DNA of 64,000 bases from Nemertoderma westbladi. Its lineage: Eukaryota; Xenacoelomorpha; Nemertodermatida; Nemertodermatidae. The DNA lies in assembly GCA_032718475.1 (NCBI GenBank), contig JAUCBJ010002000.1:1-64000 (forward strand), written 5' to 3'. Below the pieces are notes generated by a model that was given only the letters and a program-made list of their open reading frames with translations, searched no databases and was not told the DNA's origin. A program made the position numbers and the translations under genes. Each line of letters starts with the position of its first letter. Position 1 is the stretch's first letter. This document shows positions 1-10,400 of the stretch, piece after piece.

Positions 1-410
1 TGGAATATCTTTCAAATACCTCAGCTCATTGTATTTCTTATTTTATTAGTGTAACTATGAACTGGCAAATTTTGGGGCTATCACCAAAATTTGCATTCCC
101 TGCCGAAAAATACATAGTTTAAGATATCTAGTGCCATTTTTATTTAATCCATCGGATTCATCACCTACCCTTCGAATACCTGCATAAGGAAAGAAATAAG
201 ATGATACAATCTTTTTATCAATTTGCTAAATTATACAAATTTTGTTGCTGATAGGAAATTTTGCACCAATTGCCGAAAAATACAAGTTGTAAATTTTTAA
301 GTAATTGTAATTTATTCCATTGAATTCAAAACGATATAAAATTCAAATAACGCTGAAACTAGATGAACCATCAATTAATATATTTGATGGATTTTAAAAT
401 TTGGTGGTAG
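1..410. repeat. Degenerate ~165-bp tandem repeat, family shared with 53.8-54.2 kb
   Basis: Two successive units carry the same ordered phrases: a segment like 'caaaattttg' with a tract such as 'ggtgctaccacc', then 'gccgaaaaatac', then 'tttattccattgaattca'. The same phrases recur in order at 53765-54190. Copies are diverged and hold no conserved ORF. The array probably continues to the left of the window. This looks like a dispersed short satellite; no function is visible. Confidence 0.55.
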
Positions 411-480
411 CAACAAGATTATGCACTGGCTGGTCCTCATGGCGAAAGCAATGTCCTGCAAAGTGGAGGCGACTTAGTGG
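395..480 (-). pseudogene. LINE-A C-terminal fragment
   Basis: The minus strand encodes a short stretch with 'HFAGHCFRHEDQPVHNL', matching the C-terminal part of a LINE ORF seen more fully at 4570-5260, 8943-9175 and 27700-27990. Only about 25 codons survive, followed directly by the 18-bp motif array. It is a truncated retrotransposon relic. Confidence 0.6.
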
Positions 481-503
481 GGGATTTAGTGGAAGGTTAC
501 ATA

Positions 504-705
504 GCGTTTCTGCAACTGTCGCGTTTCTGTAACAGTCGCAATTCGGCAAAAAAGTTGCGTTTCGGCAAAAAAATGCGTTTCTGCAAAAAAAGTCGCGATT
601 CGGCAAAAAGTCGTGATTCAGCAAAAGAAAGTTGCGTTTCGGCAAAAAGTTGCGTTTCGGCAACAGTCGCGATTCGACAAAAAAGTTGCGTTTTGGCAAA
701 AGATA
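504..705 (+). repeat. Array of ~18-bp motif (TTGCGTTTCGGCAAAAAG type)
   Basis: About eleven head-to-tail variants of an 18-bp unit alternate 'gttgcgtttcggcaaaaa' with 'gtcgcgattcggcaaaaa'. Both strands read open by chance, giving low-complexity peptides such as LPKRNF repeats, which I do not treat as genes. The reverse complement of the same array is at 1677-1863, so the two form a long inverted pair separated by about 970 bp. Confidence 0.85.
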
Positions 706-739
706 AAAATAAATTCCTAGATGTGTTAGATCCGGGTTG

Positions 740-1040
740 AATTCAATAATTAAAATTGGAGTGGTCTTCATGACAATTATACAAGGTATTAAGTACCCAG
801 TACTAATATTATTTTATTTATTTGTGTGGAATTAATTTCGCACAACCAAATCACCGGGGCGACATATTTTCTAACTTTACATCGCAGTGCGACATTATAT
901 CTCAGTACTGTATGTCCCTTCGCCATATATTTTACTATGCATGTCCAGTATGTCACCGCGTCATTATTAAGTTGTTCTCGAAAGTTTAAGTGCATAACTA
1001 CAAATAATTCCCAACAAATAAATATAATTAGATTCGCCAT
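740..1040. other. Interval between inverted arrays, no gene seen
   Basis: Overlapping short ORFs of 83-89 codons exist on both strands but have no recognisable domain or codon pattern. If the inverted arrays are arms of one element, this would be its core. Confidence 0.4.
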
Positions 1041-1165
1041 TGTTCATAATTATTTTAACTTTTTATTGGGCACAGCTTTGCAAAGTCGGCAATGACATCT
1101 ACTGTAGGTGGAATCAAACTGGTGATCTCCGGGTTGGAAGTCTGACGCTCTAACCATTCAGAGGA
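1040..1165 (-). mobile_element. tRNA-derived SINE fragment (SINE-1)
   Basis: Shares with 2505-2690 a tail phrase 'gggcacagctttgcaaagt' and a head phrase 'gacctccgggttggaagtc' followed by 'tgacgctctaaccattcag'. On the minus strand the head resembles a tRNA-related SINE start. A decayed B-box-like segment lies near the 'gtggaatcaaact' tract. Confidence 0.6.
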
Positions 1166-1234
1166 TCAGGTAATAGATAGACCTGCAAATACTATCTGAT
1201 ACCTTGTATGTCCGCAATTTACCTCCTTATGACC

Positions 1235-1410
1235 TCCCATCTGCCAATACCATCATCTGCTGCCACTGGGCTCAACCCTACTGTACTTGGCCGTCTTTAA
1301 CCACTTCCAATCACAACCTTCACAACCGCAAATTAAAGGGTTGTGTATATTAACCATGAACCATAATGGCCACAATGATTAATTATACACTCCAACTACT
1401 AATTTAGTTC
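1235..1410 (-). pseudogene. Fragment shared with the LINE-C 3' region at 12365-12520
   Basis: About 170 bp matches 12365-12520 closely ('cttggccgtctttaaccac', 'attaaccatgaaccat', 'gccacaatgattaatta'). The second locus continues into a LINE C-terminal ORF, so this is probably a relic of the same retrotransposon. Confidence 0.55.
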
Positions 1411-1676
1411 ATGTATTGTTATTATTGTTATATTTCTATAGCACATTAAAACACCCTGTGGTGCTGAAAATACTTTTCAACTCTTAAAATTCGATTTAAA
1501 AAGTTCAAAGCTGTTACCCTATTCTTTCTGGTAATTCGTTCCTAAAACTACAATGATAACATCACAGATGGCAGGGCAGTGCACGTATATTTAAATAAAA
1601 ACAAACCTAAGCAGTGAAACTAAATCAAATTTGTATTGTTATTGCAAAAGTGAATTCTCATGCAATAAAGAAATAA

Positions 1677-1863
1677 TTTTTGCCGAAATGCACCCTTTTT
1701 GCCGAATCGCGACTTTGCCGAAACGCGACTTTTTGCCGAAACGCAACTTTTTTGCCGAATCGCACCTTTTTGCCAAAACGCGACTTTTTTTGCCGAAATG
1801 CATCTTTTTATGCCGAAACGCAACTTTTTTGCCAAAACGCGACTGTTGCCGAAACGCGACGAC
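1677..1863 (-). repeat. Inverted copy of the ~18-bp motif array
   Basis: Ten or so units of 'ttgccgaaacgcgacttt' type, the reverse complement of the array at 504-705. The sequence just outside each array also matches in inverted orientation ('agtggaa' phrases). Together they could be arms of a foldback element or two separate insertions. Confidence 0.85.
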
Positions 1864-1864
1864 A

Positions 1865-2500
1865 CCTAGTGGAAAGAGTGCCGGACTAGACCAAATACCA
1901 GTAGTCGAACATTTAGAACGGCTTGAGGTATTCGACCTTTGACCCCCGGATTATCCCGATTAATTATCCAGTGAAGAACTACTTTTCCCTCGAGAACCAA
2001 AGTAAGAACATTGGTGATTTCGGTTTGAAGTTAACATGAGTCATTCAATTCCTTTGGTGCTATACTGGTATTAATTTTATTTACCTTATTTTTTAGATCA
2101 CTTTATTATACCACAAGTTCTAAAAAAATTCCCACCCTTACTTAAAAATGTGTTGAATTTGCAATTTTTCTTTTATAACAAACTAACTACATGACATGGT
2201 TGTGAGTTAGTGCACTGGCCGAGTGTTGCAGCATAGCTGAAAACCTTAACCATATGTAAATGTAAGATACTGTCAGACAGTTAGAGTACGTGACTGTTCA
2301 TTCAGGTGTAGTACGAAACTGAAATCCTGTATATAGGCCTACATTACTCATGATAATGTTATTCTGGTTTTATGTCTGCAAGTTGTGCGGATGATCTAAC
2401 AAATGTTATGGGTGATAGATAAGGTTGTCATAGTACTTTAAATCATAAGGTTGTTATAGTACAAAGTTCTGAACAGCCTGAGCCAGCTGGTACACCATAG
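1865..2500. other. No gene recognised
   Basis: AT-rich sequence without a convincing ORF, repeat or RNA signal on either strand. Confidence 0.4.
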
Positions 2501-2504
2501 AACA

Positions 2505-2690
2505 GTCTTTATAATTTATTATTGGTGTATTTGGTAAATGGCTTGTTTCATATTATTATAACCTTCGTTGAGCACAGCATTGTAAAGTTGGCAATGACGT
2601 CCAGGTAGGATCGAACTGGTGACCTCCGGGTTGGAAGTCTGACGCTCCAACCATTCAGCTAGCCATTCTGATACCTTGTATGCCCACAAT
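2505..2690 (-). mobile_element. tRNA-derived SINE-1, best copy
   Basis: The minus strand reads 'tggctagctgaatggttgga' then, about 35 nt later, 'ccagttcgatcctacc', in the positions of RNA polymerase III A and B boxes. The downstream tail (2505-2580) is shared with 1040-1095 and 12560-12650. A second, inverted partial head lies immediately at 2690-2770, giving a head-to-head arrangement. Confidence 0.75.
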
Positions 2691-2770
2691 TTAGGTCCTC
2701 GGAGCGTCATACTTCTGACCTGGAGCTCACCACTCGTTCGATCCCACCTAGACGTTATTGCTGACATTGC
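2690..2770 (+). mobile_element. Inverted partial SINE-1 head
   Basis: On the plus strand 'ggagcgtcatacttctgacc' and 'cactcgttcgatcccacc' mirror the head of the neighbouring minus-strand SINE. The two can pair over much of 2580-2770, so this may be a foldback derivative rather than two independent insertions. Confidence 0.6.
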
Positions 2771-2936
2771 AATGAAAATTATAACTGTATAGCTTTTTAC
2801 GAAGTGGGATTGTAGGAAAGAGCGTGTTGGTAGGCTGCCTCATTGTTAATGTATGTAAATATTATTAAGTGAATATCCAATAGATTATATTTAAATTTAT
2901 TATATCTAAACATTATCAATCTACTTTATTACTAAC

Positions 2937-3355
2937 CTGTCTAAAGCTATCATTGAATACATTAGCATTGAAAACATTTCAAATATATAATTGAAAAACG
3001 ATAGAAGAGTGGTATATGGCATTTCTGCACCCCCATAAGGGTACTTCACGTTGTTATGTAGTGTCATTATACTGTTTAATGGTATCATCAATGCACAGAA
3101 GGTAAAGTCTGTGAAACCCAAGGTGATGATAAAGTAGTCGCCACGACAGCGGGTAGCTTTAAATAGGTAGACTGTTAGAAGGCAGAAGTTCCCAATGGTA
3201 CCGCTAATACAGAATATATAAGCCAGAACATATGCTGTATAATATGTGATAGTAATATGCAATGGTACTGTCGGTGTCATAAATACTCCTGAGTCCAATT
3301 CCATTGAAGAATTTGATGCCATTTTGTAAATATTGTAATTAAGAAACTCATGCAA
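2937..3355 (-). CDS. Class A (rhodopsin-like) GPCR, first coding exon (TM1-TM3)
   Basis: The exon encodes about 139 residues. Met1 or Met12 could be the start; Met12 precedes an N-glycosylation-like NSS. TM1 (about residues 35-65) holds the GN of position 1.50. TM2 (about 74-100) has the Asp of 2.50 in LGFTDF. TM3 (about 115-140) ends in IALDR. The frame then reaches 'CAG|gttagt', a good donor that splits the Arg codon of the DRY motif. A conserved intron at this place is known in many class A receptors. No Cys 3.25 is obvious, which is unusual. I found no exons for TM4-TM7 between 2937 and position 1, so the gene either continues beyond the left edge or is a partial copy. The ligand class cannot be assigned. 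Confidence 0.8.
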
Positions 3356-3359
3356 ATTA

Positions 3360-4560
3360 TATTAGTTAACAATAGTGTTATTAACACAACTGTAATAAAA
3401 AAAAATAAATTATAATTTTTGGTAAACATAGGTAGGGTAGAGCCAATCGATGTTTTGGTGCAAAAACAATGATGGCCATTAAATGTAATATTGTTTTATC
3501 AGTAGTGGTATTAACTGTATTCATGGATGGATTCTCTACATCACCTTTCCTCTGTAAAAAAAATATAAAATACGCATGCCAGTATTCAAACGTTAAGTTA
3601 AGTATTCAAATGTTAAGTTTCTTTTAGCAGAAGATATATCATTACTAGAGGGCGCTGCAACGTATCTACTCATTACTTTATTAATATATGTTTTACAAAA
3701 TATCGCGCCCACGTTTTAATTATGTCGGAAATTAAAGAATAGCCTGTTTCGAAAACCAACACATTCTACAGCGAACAGGCTTCTTCACTTACATGAGGTT
3801 TATTAATTTCCTTATTTTGGAAAATAATTAAGCCGATTAATGAAGTCTGGTTCACAAACACTATATCCTTTGAAGTTATCTTACTTAGATGCATTGGATA
3901 AATATAAAACCAACTAGGCGTGAATTTAATAAATGAATTCGCATAAAGTTGAGAAAGTGCGTGGCAAACATGCTGTACATAGCATAACAAATTTTCAAAA
4001 AACTCTACTTCCCCTGGGTTGAGTGAGGATAACCTGTATTCAATCTATTTATTGTAAAAGATGGCCCAAAACAGTTCAAAGCAATTTTGAATGACATTTA
4101 AGCTTCAATCATATTACAACTAAGATTGAAATTAATTGGAATTTGATAATTTCAATCTTTTTACTTTACTTTGACCACTGGTATTCTGAAAGTTTCGTGG
4201 TTGTTAATAATTTATATATTTTTTGTAATGCTACTCGCTGTAGAATAAAAGAGTGAGGTATATCAATAGTGGTGGGAGCAAGAAAGAAACTGAGAAAGAA
4301 ACAATTAATTAACTTTTTTACGAAACAGAAAACTGTGATAGCTACCCAAATTTTAAAGAAGGCATTCATTCATGTTATGATGGAATCAAATTAATTACAT
4401 TCATTGCCAGATGTGCCCCCAGTAACAATGCCAAAGTAATCTTGAATCCGTCCAGTAACTTATAGATAAAATTAAAATTAAGTGTTACAAAAATGATGCA
4501 GATGTTCTTTATGGAATTAAAGATTCAGATACCTTAAGGACTAAGATAATCAACTCCAAA
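3360..4560. other. Non-coding stretch, nothing assigned
   Basis: Upstream side of the GPCR exon. Two minus-strand ORFs of 67 and 74 codons have no recognisable domain. No promoter element can be placed with confidence. Confidence 0.4.
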
Positions 4561-5260
4561 AAGACCAAAATTTGACAGTTAACTTTGAAATTCCTCAGCA
4601 AGTCTCTGACCGGATGAGCATAAGCTCTAAGGATGGTATGCTTGAGCATGTGGATGACTTCTGTTACCTGGGATCATAGATCCGGAAGTCAGGTGAATTA
4701 AAATTCATAAGGGATGGGCAGCCTTGAATAGGCTTTCCAGGATTTGGAAGTCACAGAGAATTAATTGGAAACTTAAGGTCCGATTATTTAGAGCAGCATT
4801 AGTTCCAGTACTCCTCTTTGGGAGTACATGCTGGGCTCTAACTGCTGAGGACACCAAATCTCTGGATGGCACATTCACAAGAATGCTACGCCTGGTTCAT
4901 TGTATCAAGTACAATGCACACATCTCCAACCAGACACTATATAACATTGGAGATGTCTCATTGGTTCCCCCAAGCTTACACTAGAAAAATATCGCCTCTG
5001 CTTTGCAGGACATTTCTTTCGCCCTGAGGACCAGCCAGTGCATAATCTTGTGCTGTAGCAGCCTCATGGAGTGAATAAGCATGGTGGACAGCCCATGACT
5101 TTCCTGAGACGCATCTTAAAGGAAAGCCTTGAAAGCCAAGAAAAGCCTTGAAGATGCGGATGATCTAGCAGATGTCATGGGTGATAGGGAGTTGTGTCGG
5201 TGCAATTTTATCAACAAGACGGCACAGCATTCTTAAAAATGCACCTGCAATGCAGCATGC
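4560..5260 (+). pseudogene. LINE-A 3' half: RT thumb and C-terminal domain
   Basis: Decayed ORF with the phrases VDDFCYLGS, LNRLSRIWKSQRINWKLKV, LLFGSTCWALTAEDTKSLDG and then CFAGHFFRPEDQPVHNL, typical of the region after the RT fingers/palm in animal non-LTR retrotransposons. Stops and frameshifts occur near 4677, 4981 and 5056. The 3' end reads 'gcagcatgccgatcctagtagt', a (TAG)n-type tail shared by the other LINE-A copies. The 5' part of the element is missing. Confidence 0.85.
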
Positions 5261-5261
5261 C

Positions 5262-5420
5262 GATCCTAGTAGTGGGATCATGGATCCGGAAGTCAGGTGA
5301 GGACCTTCGAATACGTAAGGGAAAAGCATAGGCAGACCTGGATAGGCTTTCCAGGATTTGGAAGTCACAGAGAATTAATCAGAAACTTAAGGTCTGATTA
5401 GATAGAGCAGCAGCTATGCT
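5262..5420 (+). pseudogene. Second LINE-A RT fragment in direct repeat
   Basis: Right after the LINE-A tail the segment 'ggatcatggatccggaagtc' to 'ttaatcagaaacttaaggtc' repeats 4668-4785 in the same orientation. It includes RLSRIWKSQ again and decays after about 150 bp. Either a tandem partial duplication or a second truncated insertion. Confidence 0.75.
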
Positions 5421-5444
5421 TGGCAGCAGTCATCCACTATATAA

Positions 5445-5672
5445 TTAATAAAATCGTACATGCAATTTTTTTCAATTTATTTTTTTTTAATTAACTTTTT
5501 TTTCTGAAGTTAAATTTAGCATAGCTAGCCTTTACTTTCTTGTAACTCCACTGGATTTTAATAAAATCTTACATGCAATTTTTATCAATTTATTTTTTTT
5601 TAATTAATTTTTTTCTTTGAAGTTAAATTTAGCATAGCTAGCCTTTACTTTCTTGTAACTCCACTGGATTCA
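5445..5672. repeat. Two-copy tandem duplication, ~112-bp unit
   Basis: The unit runs from 'aataaaatc(g/t)tacatgcaa' through a T-rich stretch to 'tttagcatagctagccttta' and 'cttgtaactccactggat'. The two copies differ by a few substitutions and T-tract lengths. No ORF. Confidence 0.85.
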
Positions 5673-5819
5673 GTTAAGTTGAATAAAATAATAAGAGTAC
5701 TAGTATATACTGCTACTGCTAATAAATCTCAATAATAATTTATGAATTTGATTTGATTTGATTTTTTAAGTTTAACTAATGGAACAAAACTCAAGCGTAA
5801 TCGATATCATGGGGAGCAA

Positions 5820-8200
5820 TGTGAATAAATTTGAATCCATAAGTGAAGCGACCTACAACTTCGCCAGGGTGGCTAAATGGAAACATCATCGAGGCAGTGC
5901 TGAGTTCCCTTACAAAATCGCGGGAAGATGTTAAAGTGCTGAATAATTTTATTATTTATCACAAAACCCATCACAAACAAGGGAGAATTGTAACCACTTC
6001 TATCAATCTGGACGCAGAATTCATTATACAAGTGTTGCTTAGAAAACGTTCAAAGCAACTCAAACATGTGCCCAACTTATCCAAGTCCCAAGGTACACTT
6101 ACAACCATTGACTCAGAGCCATCGTCAGTTGAAAACTGGATGAAGCTTCTTGTCGTAGACCACTGCAACAGTGCTCACTGGCATCCAAGTGAATAGGAAC
6201 ATTTCTGCCTTCCACACCAGCTCCCCTTTCTCTCTCTTCTCGCGACATCTCTGCTCTAAATATACAGGTTCATTAAGTTCCATCCACTTGGAATGGGGAC
6301 CAAGAACGGCAGTGAAGCTTAAGCTAATGCCACTAGGACTGTTGTCTTAACAGACCATGGCAGTAGTTCAGTGCTGCTAAAAGTTGATTTTAGTAATGCT
6401 TTTAACACAAGCCACAGGGACTCCCTCCACAAGAAGATCCACGAGAACTACCCAAATATCTACAACTATACCAGGGCTGCTTATGGTGACTACAGTTTCC
6501 TCATCCATGGAGAGACACTGCTTCGCTCCAAAGAAAGCCCCCAACAGGGAGATCCTGAAGGCCGTGCCATTTTTGGGGACACTACAAACAAGCTAAACCA
6601 CTCCATGGAATCAGAATTCAATATCTGTTACCTCGATAATGGTAATGTGGTGGACAGTTATAAGGTTATCCTCCGAGACCTTCGGACAATCATCATGGAG
6701 GGGAAGAAGTGTGGGCTCACACTAAACACAAGGAAGTGCGAGCTTTTTTTTCCTTGGGGATCCATCCACAGAAGAGTGCGCCCACTTCTACTGTGGATTC
6801 AACACCATATGTGAGGGAATTTTGGTCCTGGACCTCACAAACCTCACCATGCTGGGTGCCACGATAGATAATTCAGCCTTGGAATGCTGTCTGGAGTCCA
6901 AGGTGGCCAACCTGCAAAACCTGAGCGGCCGCCTGGCTTTAGACAGTCACCATGCCTTCTTCCTCCTAAAGAACTCCTTCACCATCCCCTGCTTCATTTA
7001 CTTTCTCCACTCTGCTCCGTACTTTGACTTCCCATTAGTCTTGGAGCAATAAGACCAGGTCCGGGGCACTGCCCTCCAGGGTAGAGCCCTGGACCAAGAT
7101 TACCAATTCAGCCTGGATCCAGGCTGGTCTCCTGGCCCGAGTGCCAGGCCAGGTCTTGGATTGAGCTCTGCTAAGCAGCTCACACCATCTGCCTATCTGG
7201 ATTCCTTCCACTCCCCTTACAGATACCACCCCACCGCTCCAGAAGACTTCCCATACTGTAGTGATCCGATCTCGCGCAAGGCCCTGAGTCTCTGTGACTC
7301 CTCCATCGCCCCTGATACCACCCACCAACCAACGGGAAGCAGAGTTCCTGGATGATGCCAATCCACCAGAAGAACCTCGCTCCTCTCTGGGAATCCGGAT
7401 CCCGAACTGACCTCGCCAGTTGAATGCCCTGCCCTGGAGGATCCAATCCCTGGCTGCTTGATTGACGTGGTCCCAATATCACCCTTGGGGCTTAAACTCA
7501 TTGACGCTCAGCTCTGCATTTCCGTGGCAACCTGCCTGGGATGCAAGGTGAACAAGGTGCACAGCTGCATCCGCTGTGGTAAACTAGTGAACCCCAATGG
7601 CCTCCATGGACTCTCCTGCCAGAAGAGCACTGGTCGCCATGCCCACCACAGCATGCTGAACGAAATTGTGTGGCGATCATTAACCATCTATGGAGTTCCG
7701 TCAGTGTTGGAGCCACCGGTTCTTTGCCGGAACAACGGGAAGCATGTGGATGGAGTAACCTTGGTTCCCTGGAGCCAAGGCTGGACCCTGGCCTGGGACC
7801 ATGATCGACCCGCTCGCTCCCAGCCACCTCCACACGAGCAAAACCAAAGGCAGCCACATAGCCGAGCAGCAGGAGGCCCATAAGATCTGTAAATACCAGG
7901 ATCTCATCAACTGGGGCCACCAGTTTACCACAGTCGCCTTCGAGGCGTTCGGCCGCCCCAGTCCAAAAACGGCTGAGTTTCTCCAGGAACTGGGAAAGAG
8001 GATCGCCTCACAGACGCCGGAACCCCGCCCCGCCGTTTTCTACTGCAGTGGATCCTCATCTCGATCCTAATTGGGAACACTGCATCCATACTGGGATCTG
8101 TCAACTCAGCATCCGAAGGACTATACGACATCCTATTCGCCATCCGACATCTGTAACTGGTGCCATCTTCTTCACTAAGAAGATTGTTTATTAATTAATA
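5820..8200 (+). mobile_element. Decayed non-LTR-type retroelement with RT and C-terminal zinc/nuclease-like module
   Basis: A GC-richer block of RT fragments in shifting frames. At 6371-6814 the palm is recognisable: KVDFSNAFN, SPQQGDPEG in place of QQGDPLG, and YLDNG where YLDDG is expected, so the catalytic Asp pair is damaged. At 7458-7883 a CxxC...CxxC...HGLSC...GRHAHH zinc-like cluster precedes GKHVDGVTLVPWSQGWTLAWD, a D-x(n)-WD arrangement that suggests a PD-(D/E)XK-like endonuclease (inference). At 7801-8152 the conserved tail (DPLAPSHL ... GNTASILG ... IRHL stop) follows. The ORF at 5843-6196 is probably its 5' part but I do not recognise it. A second partial copy lies at 26470-27180 on the minus strand. 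Element boundaries are approximate. Confidence 0.8.
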
Positions 8201-8449
8201 TGGAGGTTTTAGGTGGGTTAGGGCTGAAAGTTGATACAGCGAGACAAAGATGGTAGGATCACACGTTGGTAATTCAACAATACAACTATTAAAGAAATTC
8301 GGGTTGAATCCAATGGGTATATGAGCAGCGAATACATTCACTTCACATGAGTAGTGAACACATTCAATTCATATGAATAGCGTATATAATATAACAATAA
8401 TTAATATTTATTTAAAATATTAATTAAAAGTAAACGATAATTAATTAGA

Positions 8450-8710
8450 AAGTTATTTCTGTAATTTTTTTCAATTAATTTTTTTCTGTAATATTTTTTT
8501 TTCAATAAATTTTTTCTTTGTAAATCTTTGTTTCTATATTAATTTTTTTTCAATAAATTTTTTTCTATAATAATTTTTTTCAATAAATTTTTTTCTTTGT
8601 AAATTTTTTTCTGTAATTTTTTTTTAAATAAATTTTTTTTCTTCGCAAATTTTTTTCTATAATAATTTTTTTTCAATATCTTTTCTGTATATTTTTTATT
8701 TAAATTTTTT
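8450..8710. repeat. T-rich tandem repeat, ~30-bp period
   Basis: Irregular repetition of 'tttcaataaatttttttc' alternating with 'ttgtaaattttttt' and 'tataataatttttt'. About eight units, strongly strand-asymmetric (T-rich on plus). No coding content. Confidence 0.75.
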
Positions 8711-8942
8711 TATCGTAATTGATTATCTTTGATGAGCAGCAGTTGGCCACCATAGTGAAGTAGTAAGTACAGTAAAGGATACTCAAAGGTAACAGCTGTG
8801 GGCTGGTAAGTCTGGTTCACTTGCGGGTGAATCTTTGTAACTCGTCCCTTGGGGTAAAAGTTTACAATTTTACCCAACTGTATGTGGATTGGTACGTTAT
8901 TAGAGTAACCGTTCAAGAGAGATACTACTACTACTACTACTA

Positions 8943-9175
8943 GGATCGGCATGCTGCATTGCAGCTGCATTTTTAAGAATGCTGTGCCAGCTTGTCAACA
9001 AAATTGCGCCGCCACAACTCCCTATCACCCAAGAAAATTGCTAGATCATCCGCATCTTCAAGGCCAGTGTCCTTTAATATGCGTCTCAAGAAAGTCATGG
9101 GCTGTCCACCATGCTTATTCACTCCATGAGGCTGCCAAAGTACAAGATTATGCACTAGCTGGTCCTCACGGTGAT
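8943..9175 (-). pseudogene. LINE-A C-terminal end with (TAG)n tail
   Basis: The minus strand encodes NKHGGQPMTFLRRILKDTG, then DADDLAIFLGDRELWRRNF and a stop after AQHS, followed by 'gccgatcctag' and five TAG units (8928-8945). Upstream coding sequence stops near 9175, so it is 5'-truncated. It is nearly identical in sequence to 27700-27990, indicating a fairly recent family. Confidence 0.85.
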
Positions 9176-9179
9176 TATT

Positions 9180-10190
9180 TCACTGAAGATGTCCACTATG
9201 TGGATCGAAATATATTTGGTAGCGCTTATAAATTATTATTTATAATTAATTAACTATGAAAATCTATGTAATTAAGTAACATTAGAAACACTGAAAAATA
9301 GTAAATTTTAGCTAATTTGTCTCAATGTTCTAGAACATAAAAACCATAGCTAAACAATGTGAAAACGAAAAGTTTGTCTTCCATGTGTTGTAAATTATTG
9401 AACATTATATTTATAGTGATTATAGTGATACAAGATTATAGTGAAAAAATATTTTTAACACTATAAAAGAGTTCATTGAAAATGGTGACCCAAGCTGTAT
9501 ATACATACTAATGCCCAATTACGTTGCCCAATTTTTTCTCTCGACGGCCCTGATGCTGGGCACTTGGTTTAACAACACCCAAATATATGCAAACACCTCC
9601 ACACAGTTCTGGAACGCCCAAAAATTCCAATCATCTTGTCTTTGTTTTAATAAATGGGACTACAGTGCTCCTTTGCTTTATAACTCATTTCTAAATGCAA
9701 GAACATAAGTATCAGAAGTCTTCTACATGGCCAACCAGCCCATCACTTCTACATGGCCAACCGGACCCACTGGCAGTCAATGATTTACAAAGATATAAAA
9801 TTATACCAATATTGATTTGGATGATACCCGTTATAGACAGCTGGGTAGACTATGTGTACAAAGCTCTGGTAGGACACTACACTACAAAGCTGTGATAGGA
9901 AGCTTCAACAATACAAATCAGTGGAAAAAGAACTCAATGTAAAGGTGCATCAAAGTATTGTGATGAAAGGAAACTTAATAGTGATACCAGAATTACTACT
10001 AACAAAGGAAGGTTTAGAAGAAATGCAAGGATATTAACATAGAGACATAGACCAAGGCCTTGAAGACGTCTACAAAGTTTATGGGTAGATGCCTCCTATC
10101 TTCCCTTCGACATTTCTTCAATAAGCCACTACTGGCATTCTGGCACGAATGGAATCCAGTTTACTTCTAGTAACTCTTTGTGTTGTTCCA
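9180..10190. other. No gene recognised
   Basis: ORFs of about 65 codons at 9511 and 9695 have no domain signature. A short direct duplication ('cttctacatggccaacc') lies at 9718-9765. Otherwise nothing seen. Confidence 0.4.
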
Positions 10191-10194
10191 TATT

Positions 10195-10400
10195 GATTCT
10201 TACTTATGAGCCTTTAATTTGCAGGGCGGGATATTAGTAGTAGCATTCATGGACCTTAAAAACAATGGCAGACCATCAACATCACAGGCTTTATTTGTTT
10301 TAATAGAAGATGCAGCAGTTTCTACTTCATAAAATTTAATATCGTCTGTGACTTTGAGCACTGTGGGAGATATATGATTCATAGCGCTCATATATATATA
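10195..10400 (-). pseudogene. Non-LTR RT finger-region fragment
   Basis: The minus strand encodes VLKVTDDIKFYEVETAASS then IKTNKACDVDGLP, which fits the 'LK.NKA.G.DG(I/L)P' motif N-terminal to the RT palm in LINEs. Nothing recognisable follows downstream. Family not determined. Confidence 0.55.

Noticed and set aside
394-771. LPKRNF-repeat proteins on either strand (also 1620-1942)
   Set aside because: Low-complexity translations of the 18-bp motif arrays, open in several frames by chance.
7035-7931. Several minus-strand ORFs of 76-140 codons
   Set aside because: They oppose the recognisable plus-strand RT-element frames in a GC-richer block where antisense ORFs are common.
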